Of a DNA stretch of 64,000 bases, positions 43,791-56,000 are shown in pieces. This DNA comes from Aptenodytes patagonicus (taxonomy: Eukaryota > Chordata > Aves > Sphenisciformes > Spheniscidae), in assembly GCF_965638725.1 (NCBI RefSeq), contig NC_134952.1, positions 66,865,424-66,929,423 of the forward strand, read 5' to 3'. Below the pieces are notes generated by a model, which searched no databases, was not told where the DNA came from, and saw only the letters and a list, made by a program, of their open reading frames with translations. How positions within the stretch are numbered: the first letter of the stretch is position 1; the number at the start of each line of letters is the position of its first letter. The position numbers and the translations under genes were made by a program.

Positions 43791-46700
43791 TACCCTCTGA
43801 AGGGGGCTTCAGGCTGCAATAGCATCCTTGAAGCGCAAGCCTGCTCTTTGAGCCTCCCCACTGTGCGGTGTCTCAAATCAGCGCTAAGACACCTGAAGCC
43901 CAGGGTTACTCTCCCAACAGCCTCAACAGTTACAAAATTAATCTGGGTTTCAAGCTGGTTCCTTGCCTGCTCAGACCTTTCCAGCATCACAGCACACTGC
44001 CGCCGACCAGCCAACTTCTACAGCTTTCCGCCTTGCCTGTGCGACCCTGGGCAGCTGCGTGCAAAAACAGCAGGCTGCAAAATTGCTACACACTGAACGC
44101 TGCTGCTCAAGGGGTGAGATGTCAGCCTGACACCCCAGCCACGGGCCTCCACTGCAGGAAACTGAGCCAGAGCAGCACACAGCAAGCCTGTGGTAAGTGC
44201 CACTTGGCGAGCCTGCCGCTTCAGGCTGAAACCCACCTTTCCCGCGCTGCAACACTGTTGCAACAAGGGTATTAATTACAGCCAACATGCAAACTGGAAC
44301 TGCTGTTACAAAAAAGACTCAAGCACGCTCTGGGTCTACCCCCCGGGGTGCTCACTGCAGAGTCCAGCCTGTGCCGAAACTCCTTCTTCTTAGGGAACAG
44401 CTAGCCTTGCCAGGGAGCCCTGTCGGGAAACAGCCGGCTGCAGCCACGGGGTGGGTATTGCTTCATATGCACACTATTGAAACATTTGCAGAGTTCTTAA
44501 ACAATTACACTTAACATCACCATTACATTTCCCATCTGCATCAGTTCATCCTGAAGCATCCGTGTTTCTTACTATGTTTGTTTTCAAAATGGTCTCCTGC
44601 TGGAACACATTGCAAATTGTCCAATCCTTATCTGTTACTTTATTTGGGTGCAGCACTTCCCACGCTCACCGAAGTCGGGGCATTAATCAGCGTGGCTCAA
44701 GCGCTTGCCTGCCTGGCCCTTCCTGTTCCTGCTTGCTCTACGTTTTTGTGCTATTAAGTAACTCGCCACCAGAACGAGAAGAACTAGACCAAATTAACTC
44801 TGTTTTTGATAAACACATCCCATGGCTCCACCGGAAAGGAAACATCAGTGACACTCCCGAGTGTCTCAGTATGTTAGTCAATGTAACACTTCCCATTTCA
44901 GGGGTACACCACCAATTATATGCCTACGCCCGCAGGAAGGACTGAGGTGACTATCTGCCAGAGGAATAATTTATCTATCAGCAGGTGACTGGAGCACCAC
45001 ACAAACTACCCAGCCCCACGAGTCAACCAAGGATTTAAGAATGCAGCTCAGTACATGACAAATCATTGCTGCAAACTAGGTTAAGGTCATTACTACAGAT
45101 ACAGAAAATGTTAATAGCCATCAGGTGAGATGCAGCCTGCACACGATTTTTTTCTGTTGGAATTCACTACTTCTCCCTTAATTTCCTCAGTGTGCTTTGG
45201 AGAGAGGCGCTTTGAGTCACTTGCCACTATGCTGTATTTCTCACAGCAGAGGCACAAGGTATGTATTTCAAATGGTCAATCCTACATTTTCGATTCAACT
45301 GCTGTTTGCAGATGTGGGTATGAAAGGTCTAGCACATGTTAAAGCTTTTAGCAGCCCGCAAAACCTTGTAGCTGGAAAATAATGTCTTCCAGCATTACTA
45401 CCTGGAAGACCTACAGGTATTAAATGGGAATCAGTAGCTTTTGCCTGGGCATTTTTCACATTGTGTTATACCCATTTTTAAATATTGCAAAGTAGGGGAC
45501 ATCAATACAGAGGTATTTGGACTTTCATGGAAATTAAGGCAGAATTTGAGTGATGCCCTGTGAGCTACAAGGGGAGGGCGTAAAAGCCAGGACTAGGCTT
45601 AAACCCACTTGGGTGTTGTTTGAAGCCAGCTCCATACCAGCACCCCATCCCGCTTCCTCACTCCACAGAAAGCCTAGCCCCTGCCTTGTGGTATTCAAAT
45701 GCTTTGGTCAGTTAGCTCCTATCAGGCAGTTCTGCTTCCCCCACGCCAACGATGCCTTTAGCAGACACAGTGTGCTGACTAGGTTTTTACAACTAGGAGG
45801 AGTTAAAAATAAAACTTTCCAGGAATTTCAACTGTCCAAAAGCAGCAGCACCATGCTATTGCTAGCAGTGACCCTACTGCTGTTCCTAGGCAAGAACCAA
45901 GAACTGATATCTCTCTCTCTCTCTCTCAGTGCTTTAACTGTGCATATTAAGGGAATTCAGAAGGGAAGAGCTGTCCATACAAAAGGCAAACAATTCTTGT
46001 GACATAGCTGACCCATGTCAGAGTAGCACTTAATCTATGTTTCTATATAAGAAGCCTCAGGAAGATGAAGCCAGGACTAAGTTGATGCCAAGAAAGCCTG
46101 GAAACTGTAAAAACACAGGGAGATACCTATCAAGGTGTTTTTGTAAGCTACTCCCTGTCCCCAAACCCCCGGCCAGACCTTGTCCTGACACAGCACACAG
46201 TTCTCAGCACTCCCAGCTGGTTTTATTTCTGAACCCAGCTGGTTATGAGACTCTCAGATGGCACACACTCTGTTTATTCAGAGATGGAAATGACACTTTG
46301 GATCTAGTTTTTAGCAGTTCTCTTTGAAATGCGCACACGGCTTTACAGATATTGCCAGAAGACTTTGTTTCCACTGAGAGTGCAGCTGACAAATTCAGGT
46401 ACCACAGGAGGTGCTGAGCTCCAGCACACCAGACAGCACTGTGAAATCACTCAGCCTCCCTTCTAATCAAAACAAAGCTTTTAAGTGATAGTATTTGGCT
46501 TTCATTACAATCGATACTCAGTGCTGGACCACCATGCTGAAAGAGATGAAATGAAGCTTTAAAAGGAAGGACAAAGCGAGAGCTGCCTAGGCAGGACTAG
46601 TTCACATGGAAGCAGCTTTCCAGAACACAGGAACACAATAGGTCTCGTTCACACAATGAAAATTAACAGCTAAACGTTAACCTAAGCCCGAACCTCTTAC

Positions 46701-49700
46701 CAGTCCTTCCAGAGAGACAGTTTTCATTAAGTTGTGTAGGCGGATTCCCGAAAGTACAGAATTATGGACTCAGGGGAAGGAAGGAAAGGGAATCGCACAA
46801 ACACAAGAACTGGTCTATGCGGGCAAGTTGGAAAGTGGAGTGAATAGGCACAAAGACTAAGAAATAATGCTCCGAGGTTTTTAGTCAGAACACTTACTCT
46901 GCATTAGTTGCAACCTGAAGACACTTACACACACCCTAGCGCTGATCCAATTTACTGTGGGTTATGAAGAAATTGGCAGGAACATCCTATAGAGCATATT
47001 TTTACGACCTACCTTAGCTTTGAAGCGGCTATCATTATTTCACATAGATAAGCTAACCATTGTTGCTTCTTTCCTTTTAACACAGGCTTTAGGGTATAAA
47101 CATCCCATTGAAGCAAGTGACAAATCTTTGCCTTCCAAAACATCCTGAACGCATTCTTAGCACAAGCTTTCCCATTGCACAACCACCTGTAACATTCACC
47201 AAACCAATGTATACTCATTCTGACACCTGCACATTATACTGCGTTTTATGGGCCCAGTACTGTACTTGAAACTGAAGCACCTCAGCATCATCCAGCAACG
47301 CAAAAATACTGTGACCAGCATCTGTTGTATACTTTTTTCCCCTCTCCCATCTCCACCCAGGGGAAAAGCCCAGGTAAGAAAGCTTTCTGTGAAAAGCATT
47401 TAATCATACATTAATACATACTGTAGAAAGAAAAAGCAATGTGAAAGATGTGTACTGCCTTGCTTGATAAGTTTGATTTCTGAAAAATAAGACAAGCTAC
47501 ACATAGCAAAGTTTTAGTGCAAATCACTGTAGTTTCATTAATTTCACTTCTGCTATCAAAGGTCACAGAGAAAGCCTTGGGGGAGTTGCACTCATCCATC
47601 TGGCAAAGCACAGCCTGCATAAACAGGGCAGCAGAGACAACAAATATCAACCTCATTTTCTTTCCAGACCAGCTTAACGCAGACCTGAAACCACCCGCTT
47701 GTTTCAAACCAGCTTTTGCTACCATTTTCAAAGGGGCTCCAGCGTTTGTAGGGAATACTTGACTTCACTCCTAAACATGCATCTCATCAAAACCAGATCT
47801 TGCAACAGTGCTGCTTGTTAGTGATGTACAAGTGTGAGGATGGGCAGTTAGCGACCCAACAACTGATAGCTGCCAGAAATATTTTTTCCTGCAGTTCCCC
47901 TCCACAATATAAAAATAAAAATATACACTTTCTAAAATTAGCATACAAGTACAAATATAATGGAAAGTATTGTGACAGAGGTTAATGGCTCATTAACAAC
48001 TCCTCTAGTTAATGTAGCAATTAATGGATTATTTCCACAACATCAGTTATTGCAAAAACTCAGTACTCAGAGTGAATAATTTTACAGTAATCTGCTCTGG
48101 TTTTTTCCCCCCAAATCCATGCAAGACTGTTTCAGACTTTGGAGGAACACCGTCAAGCACCAATAAACCTTTAGAGCAACCAGTTAGGCCTTACAGGCAT
48201 TGCTAAAATTTTCCTACATGCATGCTACGTCAACTGCTTAGATACGTACTGACATTTATATGCTGGAGTGAGCATCATCTGTCTTTTGAAGATAATGCAA
48301 ATAAACCAATAGAGAATTTCATATTATCATTTGGTCAAATATATCTCAATTAAAAGGGCAAGGCATTAAAAGAAAGACTTAGATAACCTCAGGTCATGAC
48401 AAATATTGCTTCTGCACTTGAGGGCCAATTATACCTTATTGTTAGAGCCAGCTTAGCATGTTCTCATGTTTTCAAAGCCATTTGTGCCTCAGGCACTTAA
48501 GTATCAGTAACAGGACTCCCCTGCAGGGACTGAATCTAGCAGTGGAAATGAATCACGCTGCCTCTGGAAAGTGCCGTTTTTAAATTCTTGACCTGGTTTA
48601 ATACTGAATGCACTCAAATATTTCACTTAACCAAATTTTGTAAGCCACCATGAAGTATCATAATAATAGTCTTAGAGGTACGTTTCTGCTAAATGAAGGC
48701 TTATAATTTACTCAGTTGCTACCTATGATTTCTCTAATGCAACAACAAAATGAGCAGTGAACTACTAGCCTTTTCATCAGTTTTTCACTATAACCCCTTT
48801 CAGTCAAGTGTTAAACCTCTAATGACCCCACTGGATTTAAAAACATTCCTGTTTATCTCTAGAATCCCAACACAATTAATCTAAGTTGAATAAAAAAGAC
48901 AGTTTAACTAAGGTTTATCTTACTTTTCCTTTACTGAGAAGGGACACCTGCTTTTACATATAAATGCCGTATTTAAGTGTATCAGTATACTGGCTACCAT
49001 GATTTAACCTGGCAGTCTGTCACAGCTTTCAAGTCTTTCTTAATGTGCAGTGCTCTGACATTGTCATGTACTACATACCAGCTTTGAAAAGGAGTTTACT
49101 GTATCACAACTGAAGAAGTTTCAGACATCTTCAAAACGACTTTCATGAAGCCTAACTTTTTGCTGGAGCAAATCTGGTTCAGATATCTTTAAAAATCATA
49201 ACTAGTGTGACTGACACATGCCCATGGAGTCTCAGAACTTGATATGGCTTCTCAAAAATCAGTTCTTCAGGCCTTCATCTTTATTAGTCTTCACATTTAA
49301 GCAAGAAATTTAAAACCATGAAAAAAAAGTAAACTTTGTTTGGAAGACTACTACACAAACATCCTGAAAGAATTCTCTTGGGGAATTGCCAGAGGCTGAA
49401 TATGGATATTCACATCTTATAACAAGGCATCATTTACAATTTCTTACGCAACTCTGGGACAACTTCTTTGTTATGAATTGCAACCCTTTCTCTCCTTCCA
49501 TTAGCTACACCTAGAGTACAGAGATTCCTGCAAGTAGGAATTTTGGAGTAGCTCAACTCAAGCACATGTGTCCTAAAGGGAATATCCAATGTAAAGGCAT
49601 TATTTAAGTCAGCTATAAACCTAAGCTCTAGGCAGAAGTACACACACCAGGCAGTTAGTCCAGTCCCCAAAGCACTGCCAGGGCTATGTCTAAAACCAGG

Positions 49701-49815
49701 AATGAATTAAGATCACATCTTTTGATTCGAGCCTATTGCTCAAGAGGTTCATAATCAAAACCTTCAAATGAAGTCAGCTTTCCAAGAAACATTCTGAACT
49801 CAGAACTCACACAAA
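43791..49815. other. Intergenic stretch between HPSE and HELQ
   Basis: About 6 kb. No coding exon, RNA gene or mobile element recognised. A CT dinucleotide run lies at about 45910-45927. Open frames here carry no familiar domain. Confidence 0.6.
45910..45927. repeat. CT dinucleotide microsatellite
   Basis: About nine consecutive TC/CT units. Confidence 0.9.
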
Positions 49816-49835
49816 ATTGAGGTATACAAAAGACA

Positions 49836-49841
49836 TTTAAT
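49836..49841 (-). terminator. HELQ: Candidate HELQ poly(A) signal
   Basis: ATTAAA on the minus strand about 95 bases after the HELQ stop codon, followed by T-rich sequence. It suggests a short 3' UTR ending near 49815. Confidence 0.5.
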
Positions 49842-49936
49842 ATTTATCATAGTTACAGCAGCTTTACACAGGAAAGTTAAAAAATTTAAAAAATATCCCA
49901 ATTTTCAGATTCATGATTTTTCTTCATGACAATTGG

Positions 49937-50023
49937 TCAGTAGGTCCCTGGGATATCTGTAGGCACCTTTAAGAGTTCTTCAACTTCTTCTTGTAAAGCC
50001 TCAGCTTTTTCACTCAGCAGCAT
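49937..50023 (-). CDS. HELQ: HELQ last exon
   Basis: The acceptor TTCCATTATAG precedes 50023. Encodes [18 protein letters not shown] and a short tail; stop TGA at 49937-49939. The tail after the coiled-coil-like helix is shorter than in human. Confidence 0.95.
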   Translation of the reverse strand: MLLSEKAEALQEEVEELLKVPTDIPGTY

Positions 50024-53000
50024 CTATAATGGAAAAAAAAAAATCAGAAAACAAACACAAGCATTACCTATAACTGTTAGGTTAAAACACCAATGCTTCT
50101 TTCCAAACTTGCATTTGGTCTGTAAAAAACTTCTGCTGCTGCTGCTCACAGGACTGCAGTATCTTTGCCTCAAAGGACTAACATTTTTCACAAGTACTAC
50201 TACCAACATTTTTTTATTGTTTAGTGTATACCCATATGAAGAACACTTACACAAATTCATACAGTACACAGCTAGTTTTCTCAGTTCTGCCATCACGTAA
50301 TACACAAAATTTAACAGAACATAAACAGTTTTGTCTAGAACTGTTAACGAGCATTTTTAACCTTAAACATTTATTCTCCATGTTGGAATAAACATTTATT
50401 TCGCAGATGACACCAAGTTGGGCGGGAGTGTTGATCTGCTCGAGGGTAGGAAGGCTCTGCAGAGGGACCTGGACAGGCTGGATCGATGGGCCCAGGCCAA
50501 CTGTATGAGGTTCAACAAGGCCAAGTGCCAGGTCCTGCACTTCGGCCACAACAACCCCATGCAGCACTACAGGCTTGGGGAAGAGTGGCTGGAAAGCTGC
50601 CTGGCGGAAAAGGACCTGGGGGTGTTGGTTGACAGCCGGCTGAACAGGAGCCAGCAGTGTGCCCAGGTGGCCAAGAGGGCCAATGGCATCCTGGCCTGTA
50701 TCAGAAATAGTGTGGCCAGCAGGAGTAGGGAAGTGATCGTGCCCCTGTACTTGGCACTGGTGAGGCCGCACCTCGAATACTGTGTTCAGTTTTGGGCCCC
50801 TCACTACAAGAAGGACGTTGAGGTGTTAGAGCGTGTCCAGAGAAGAGCAACGAGGCTGGTGAGGGGTCTGGAGAACAAGTCTTATGAGGAGCAGCTGAGG
50901 GAACTGGGACTGTTTAGCCTGGAGAAAAGGAGGCTGAGGGGAGACCTCATCGCTCTCTACAACTACCTGAAAGGAGGTTGTAGCGAGGTGGGTGTCGGTC
51001 TCTTCTCCCAAGTAACAAGCGATAGGACAAGAGGAAATGGCCTCAAGTTGCACCAGGGGAGGTTTAGATGGGACGTGAGGAGAAATTTCTTTACTGAAAG
51101 AGTGGTTAAACATTGGAACAGGCTGCCCAGGCAAGTGGTTGAGTCACCATCCCTGGAGGTATTTAAAAGACGTGTAGATGAGGTGCTTAGGGACATGGTT
51201 TAGTGGGCATGGTGGTGTTGGGTTGACGGTTGGACTCGATGATCTTAGAGGTCTTTTCCAACCTTAATGATTCTATGATTTGTAAGTTGTGCCTGCCAAG
51301 TTGCCAATTTCTTGCTTTATAAAAAAATTTCTTACTTCAGCATTTTACATCAGACATATAGGACCCCCGATATTAGCAACTGTTTAATCTACTGCCCTGA
51401 ACTGTTTGTTGCTGGCAGTTGGAGTCTAACAGTCCCCCAGTAGCGTGTGTAGCGTAACACGTGCAAGCACTCTTCTAACTTCGCAGTTAGAGAAAACTCC
51501 AACAGTTTAATATCTGAGCATGAGAGTAAGCTAGATTGCTGGATTTGGCACTGATGTAGATGAGGAATCTGCATATATCCCTTTCTTTTGGCTCACACAG
51601 CAGCAAAAAAAGCAGTAAGGAGCCTAAAACAACATTAAATGGCCATGACCTTTTTTTAAGTGCATAAACCCCAAAGTTAGTACTTTTACTCTGTGAGAAT
51701 ATAGAAACCAAGACTTTGTTATTGACTGCATCATTTTCACACCAACTACCCATTCATTTATTCTAGGCATTCCCTTACTTTACTGAAAGCTTGCTATTTT
51801 AGCAGAATCAAACATGAAGCCGATGCCATTACAACAGCAGATGATTAATGGAGATTGAGGAGAGAAAATACTACCACTTGATAAATAAAATACTTCCTGT
51901 ATTTTTTGTTTAGGTACAACTCAATGTTTGTTACAGATCTTTTCCCTTGGATTATTTATGTGTGCCTAACGCACTAAGTGTGCCTTAGAGGTAGATATTA
52001 AGTGAAGCCCCTTCTCATGATGCATATTCAGAATGGAAAACAATTAGAAAGGAAAGAATAACAGGGCATGACAAAAGCAACCTAAATAGGTGAGGTTAAC
52101 CCTATACCTTGTTGGTTTCCATTTCTACAGTCCTGAAAATCCTCTTCTTTTATCACAACCACCACTAGAATTTCTGTAAGTCCTGAAGTATTGGCAGAAT
52201 TGAGCATTTTCAGTTATGATGACTCAGCACAGAGACTGAGGTAGTAATTTAATTCCCACATTTCATCAGACAAGCTGTCAAACATTTTTGTCCTTTGCTT
52301 CCCCTCTGAAAAAGAGCACAACTTTCCACTATCCTGTATATAACAAATTGTTTTAAGAAAAGTTTAAGTTTGCCCATCATTCAGGAGCATGAAGGTCAGC
52401 AATTGCTCAATTCATTACGCTTAACCATCTTAGATAAATGATATTGTCAAGAAAATATTTCAATATATTCTTAATACAGATCAGTATTTGGGTCACAAAT
52501 ATCCACTAATGCCTTTACTAGTAAACTGAATCCTTCACTTTTAATGTCATTCAAACATCCACTTTTGACATACTGAAGTTCTGAAGGAGGTTTTTATAAC
52601 TTTGTTTCTAACTTACCTTTGCAGATGAAACAATTTGTTTGGCTTGACGTCGTGACAAGTGCTCAATCATCTTGACCAGAGTTTCTGGATTTGCATTAGC
52701 CAAGTGTGCTAAAGTTTTGTATCCTGCATTATAAAGTTGTTTTGCTCGTGCCTGCAAGTCCAAAATTGTGTTAGATTATTAGAACAGGCAACAAGAATTA
52801 CCATTAAGTGCCAATCGCTGCACCAACCTCAAACATTTCATCTTCGCATATCAATCCAATTCTCTTTCATTTATCTTTCTAAGAACATGAATACTCACTG
52901 AGAATCTTTACTCCCCCAAAATACAGCTTTACTGCTAAGATTTACCTCCCCATACAATCTCACCCAGTTCTTAGGAACCCATTCATCATTATTTTCTCTG

Positions 53001-56000
53001 AGCCTAGATGGTGCTGACTTTGCCATCCTCTTTTGTTATTGTGTTTTCTGCATTCACTGTCACTGACAGGAATGACTGTCTCACATTCTTTGGAGGTGTC
53101 TAAGTGATAGGAGGGCTGATTTTATCTGAATTTTTTTTTTTAACAGAATTTTCACAGAACAGAGCTTTCACAGAATTCCAGAAAAGACTACACTTCCCTG
53201 TTTCAAGCTTATAGATAATTTTTCCTTTAGTATCACAGTATCTTTCTTATTTCTCTAGTTTTGTGCAAAGTCATGGCTGTGAGCTCACATATACAGGAGA
53301 GATTCTCTGGAATCTGATTATCACCAGTGTAAGGGGGTGTGCATTACCTGCTTCTCAGCTTGGTTTGATCCTGTTGCTATGTAAGGTAGGTCAAGCAGTA
53401 TTTGCTTAACAGAGGGTCTCCGGGCAAACATTTCTTTTGCAAAACAAATGCTGCTAGAACTTTACAAAATTTAAATTAAAATGCATTTCTACACTAGTAA
53501 TGCAGTAATTTAGTATACCCAAGGCTTTAGTATCCCAAGGTATGAAATAATACCCATTTGATGAAGAAGTGTTACACCTCCAAACATTTGGTCAATTACC
53601 TTTTGTTTTTTTCCCCTTGCCTCTTTTAAAGACAACAAGGAATAGAAAGACATTTATTTCATGGCATATGTGGGGGTTTTTTAGCATCCAACAGGTAACA
53701 ACTTAGAATATATTATCTTCTTCCATGATAACTATGCATGTTCGTTGATGTGAAGTAGGTATCATTAATTTCACCAAAAATAACCACTAATTGCCAGCAA
53801 ATATTTTCTGTGCTCTGTTTGGCTGTTATATGCACAGTATGACTGATGACGCAGAATCTTTCCCCACTAATGACTTAAATCTCATGAAAAGGTTTTAGAT
53901 TGCTCTTTGAAAACTGTGCAAGTAAATGTGCAGAAAATAATTTTCTCTTTCACTACAGTAACCTTAAGATTGATTTTATTATTTCCTCCACAGATATCTA
54001 AACAAATCATGTCTGTTCAAGATGACAGTCTACCTGCTACAAATATCAGCTGTCGGTAGAGTTTTAACTCCAGTGCAGAAGTACCTTGGTTATAGCAATA
54101 ATTTTGAAGAGTCATCTTTAAAATACAACTTCAGCAGAATCATGCTGTCTAGGCTGCTTTTGCCCTTACAAAGAAATGCTCCCATATGGAGTGAGCCATG
54201 AAAAAAAAAAAGACTACTTACCTTTTGCATCCAATTCAGAAAATTTGACATATAAAAAAACCCATTAGGCTCTAAGTCTTCCATCATTGTTTAGCTTCTC
54301 AGAATAAAACCTTACTGCCACTAAATTCAATGGTTTGCTGACGAACTGATTCTACAATAGGCTGAACAGGCAAGTTAGATCATTTTGCAAAGAGGTCCAG
54401 TGATTACTTAGAACCTTGCACTGAAGCCCAAAAAGATTTTCTACTTTAATAGGAGTCTTTGATTCAGAGACCGGTTAAGTTTCTTATTTAAAATACAGGC
54501 AGCACTGCAAGTGATTGTAAAAGCCTAAGTTCCCAATAGGACTTCACATATTTCTGTGAGGATCTTCTAACTTAACTAAATATGTAAATTCTTATTGCTG
54601 TTTACTCCCATGAACTGAAGAATCTTTACCACAAAAGAAACCTGGACTCTGTTTTCCAACTGAGTATACAGCTAAATTATTGTCCAAATACAGCATTTTC
54701 ACTGTTGCTGTGGTAGCAGCCAGAAGAAAAACATTATTGGCTCCAGCTCACATTTCCTCAACAGACCACTTTTCCCCCAACCTCCGGGACTGTTGTGGGA
54801 TATCTGCGCTATGCCAAATTCTCAATGAAAAACTAGCTTGATCTTCCAGATACACTTGAAAGGCACAGTAACACTTAGCATACAAGTTTACATTGAAAAA
54901 AATCTCACAAAGCCAGGTTTACTAACCTCTAGAACCCCTGCTACCTCCATCAGAGGAATGAGTTCTGTCTTAACACAGTATGTCAACTGCTTGGTAAGTT
55001 CTGTCAGCAAGGCTTTATAAACCCAGAATTCTTCCAATTCCTGCAGAGACAAAGATCACTAAAAATCAGATCTTAAGTTCTGTATTTGGGGGGTATGACT
55101 CATAAGAGCTCTGCTATGGCAACAAGCATGTATTTGGCTTTTAGACAGGGGAAGCACCATTATTTCTAGTTATTCTTTCAGCTAGTTGCAGAGTTGTATT
55201 CAGCACTCTTGAGCTGAACATCTCAAAGTTGGGGCAGTTCTGAAGGATAAGCAATGCATTATTTCAGTAGCGGAAAAAAACAAGATAACAAACCGAGTCA
55301 GCTGTTTTCCTGAGATGACATTCCACAACCAGATGGCCTTACTTCCAAGAGAAAGGTAAAACTGTCAATTATTTCACCAACAGTGCTAACACTGATCAAT
55401 GCCCTGTACAGTTTGTATATTTTCACATTCTCAGTGCATAAAGCTTGCTTTTAATATAAGACATATCACTGTACGAGCATGCTTTTCTGAACAGGTGTCG
55501 TAGTTTAATTAACTCTATCCCAGCCAAAGCCAGGATAACAGGAAAAATAATTTTGAACAGGAAAGGTGAAAAAAACAGTTTTGCAGAGGAAAGGTGAAAT
55601 ACAACACCTATGTTCAGTTCTAACGTAAAAGAACAAAACTCCAGATTTTGCAAAACCAACCCCAAAGAATTTATTGGAATTCATTTAACACTACCTCACA
55701 GAAATGTAGAACACAGGAGGCAAATGAGGCAGCAGAATTAAGGAGATTTTGCACATATCCTCGGGACATATTAAATTTCTCTGAAACGCTCCATATATTG
55801 GTCTCTTTCAGTAGGGTATAAAGGACAAATGACAGGTACAGCCTGTTCACCACAACACTGTCCACATTCTAGGAAGAAAGCAAGTTAGAATTCAGAGCCA
55901 ATAGCACATTCAAGATATTCTGTTAGTGCTACAAGGAAATTCTTTTCATCCCTAACATCTAAAACATGTCTATTATACCCAAAGACATTAAACAACATTA

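Noticed and set aside
43012-44096. Plus-strand frames of 155 and 190 codons over HPSE exon 1
   Set aside because: Also CpG-island composition; they are antisense to a certain exon and have no domain.
44562-44945. 127-codon plus-strand frame upstream of HPSE
   Set aside because: It resembles no family and has no promoter or splice context. A frame of this length is expected by chance in a 6-kb gap.
54223-54290. Exon-like minus-strand frame beginning [11 protein letters not shown] with a GTAAGT donor between two HELQ exons
   Set aside because: The flanking HELQ exons join directly in phase and match the known protein without it. There is no counterpart in other HELQ proteins as I know them.
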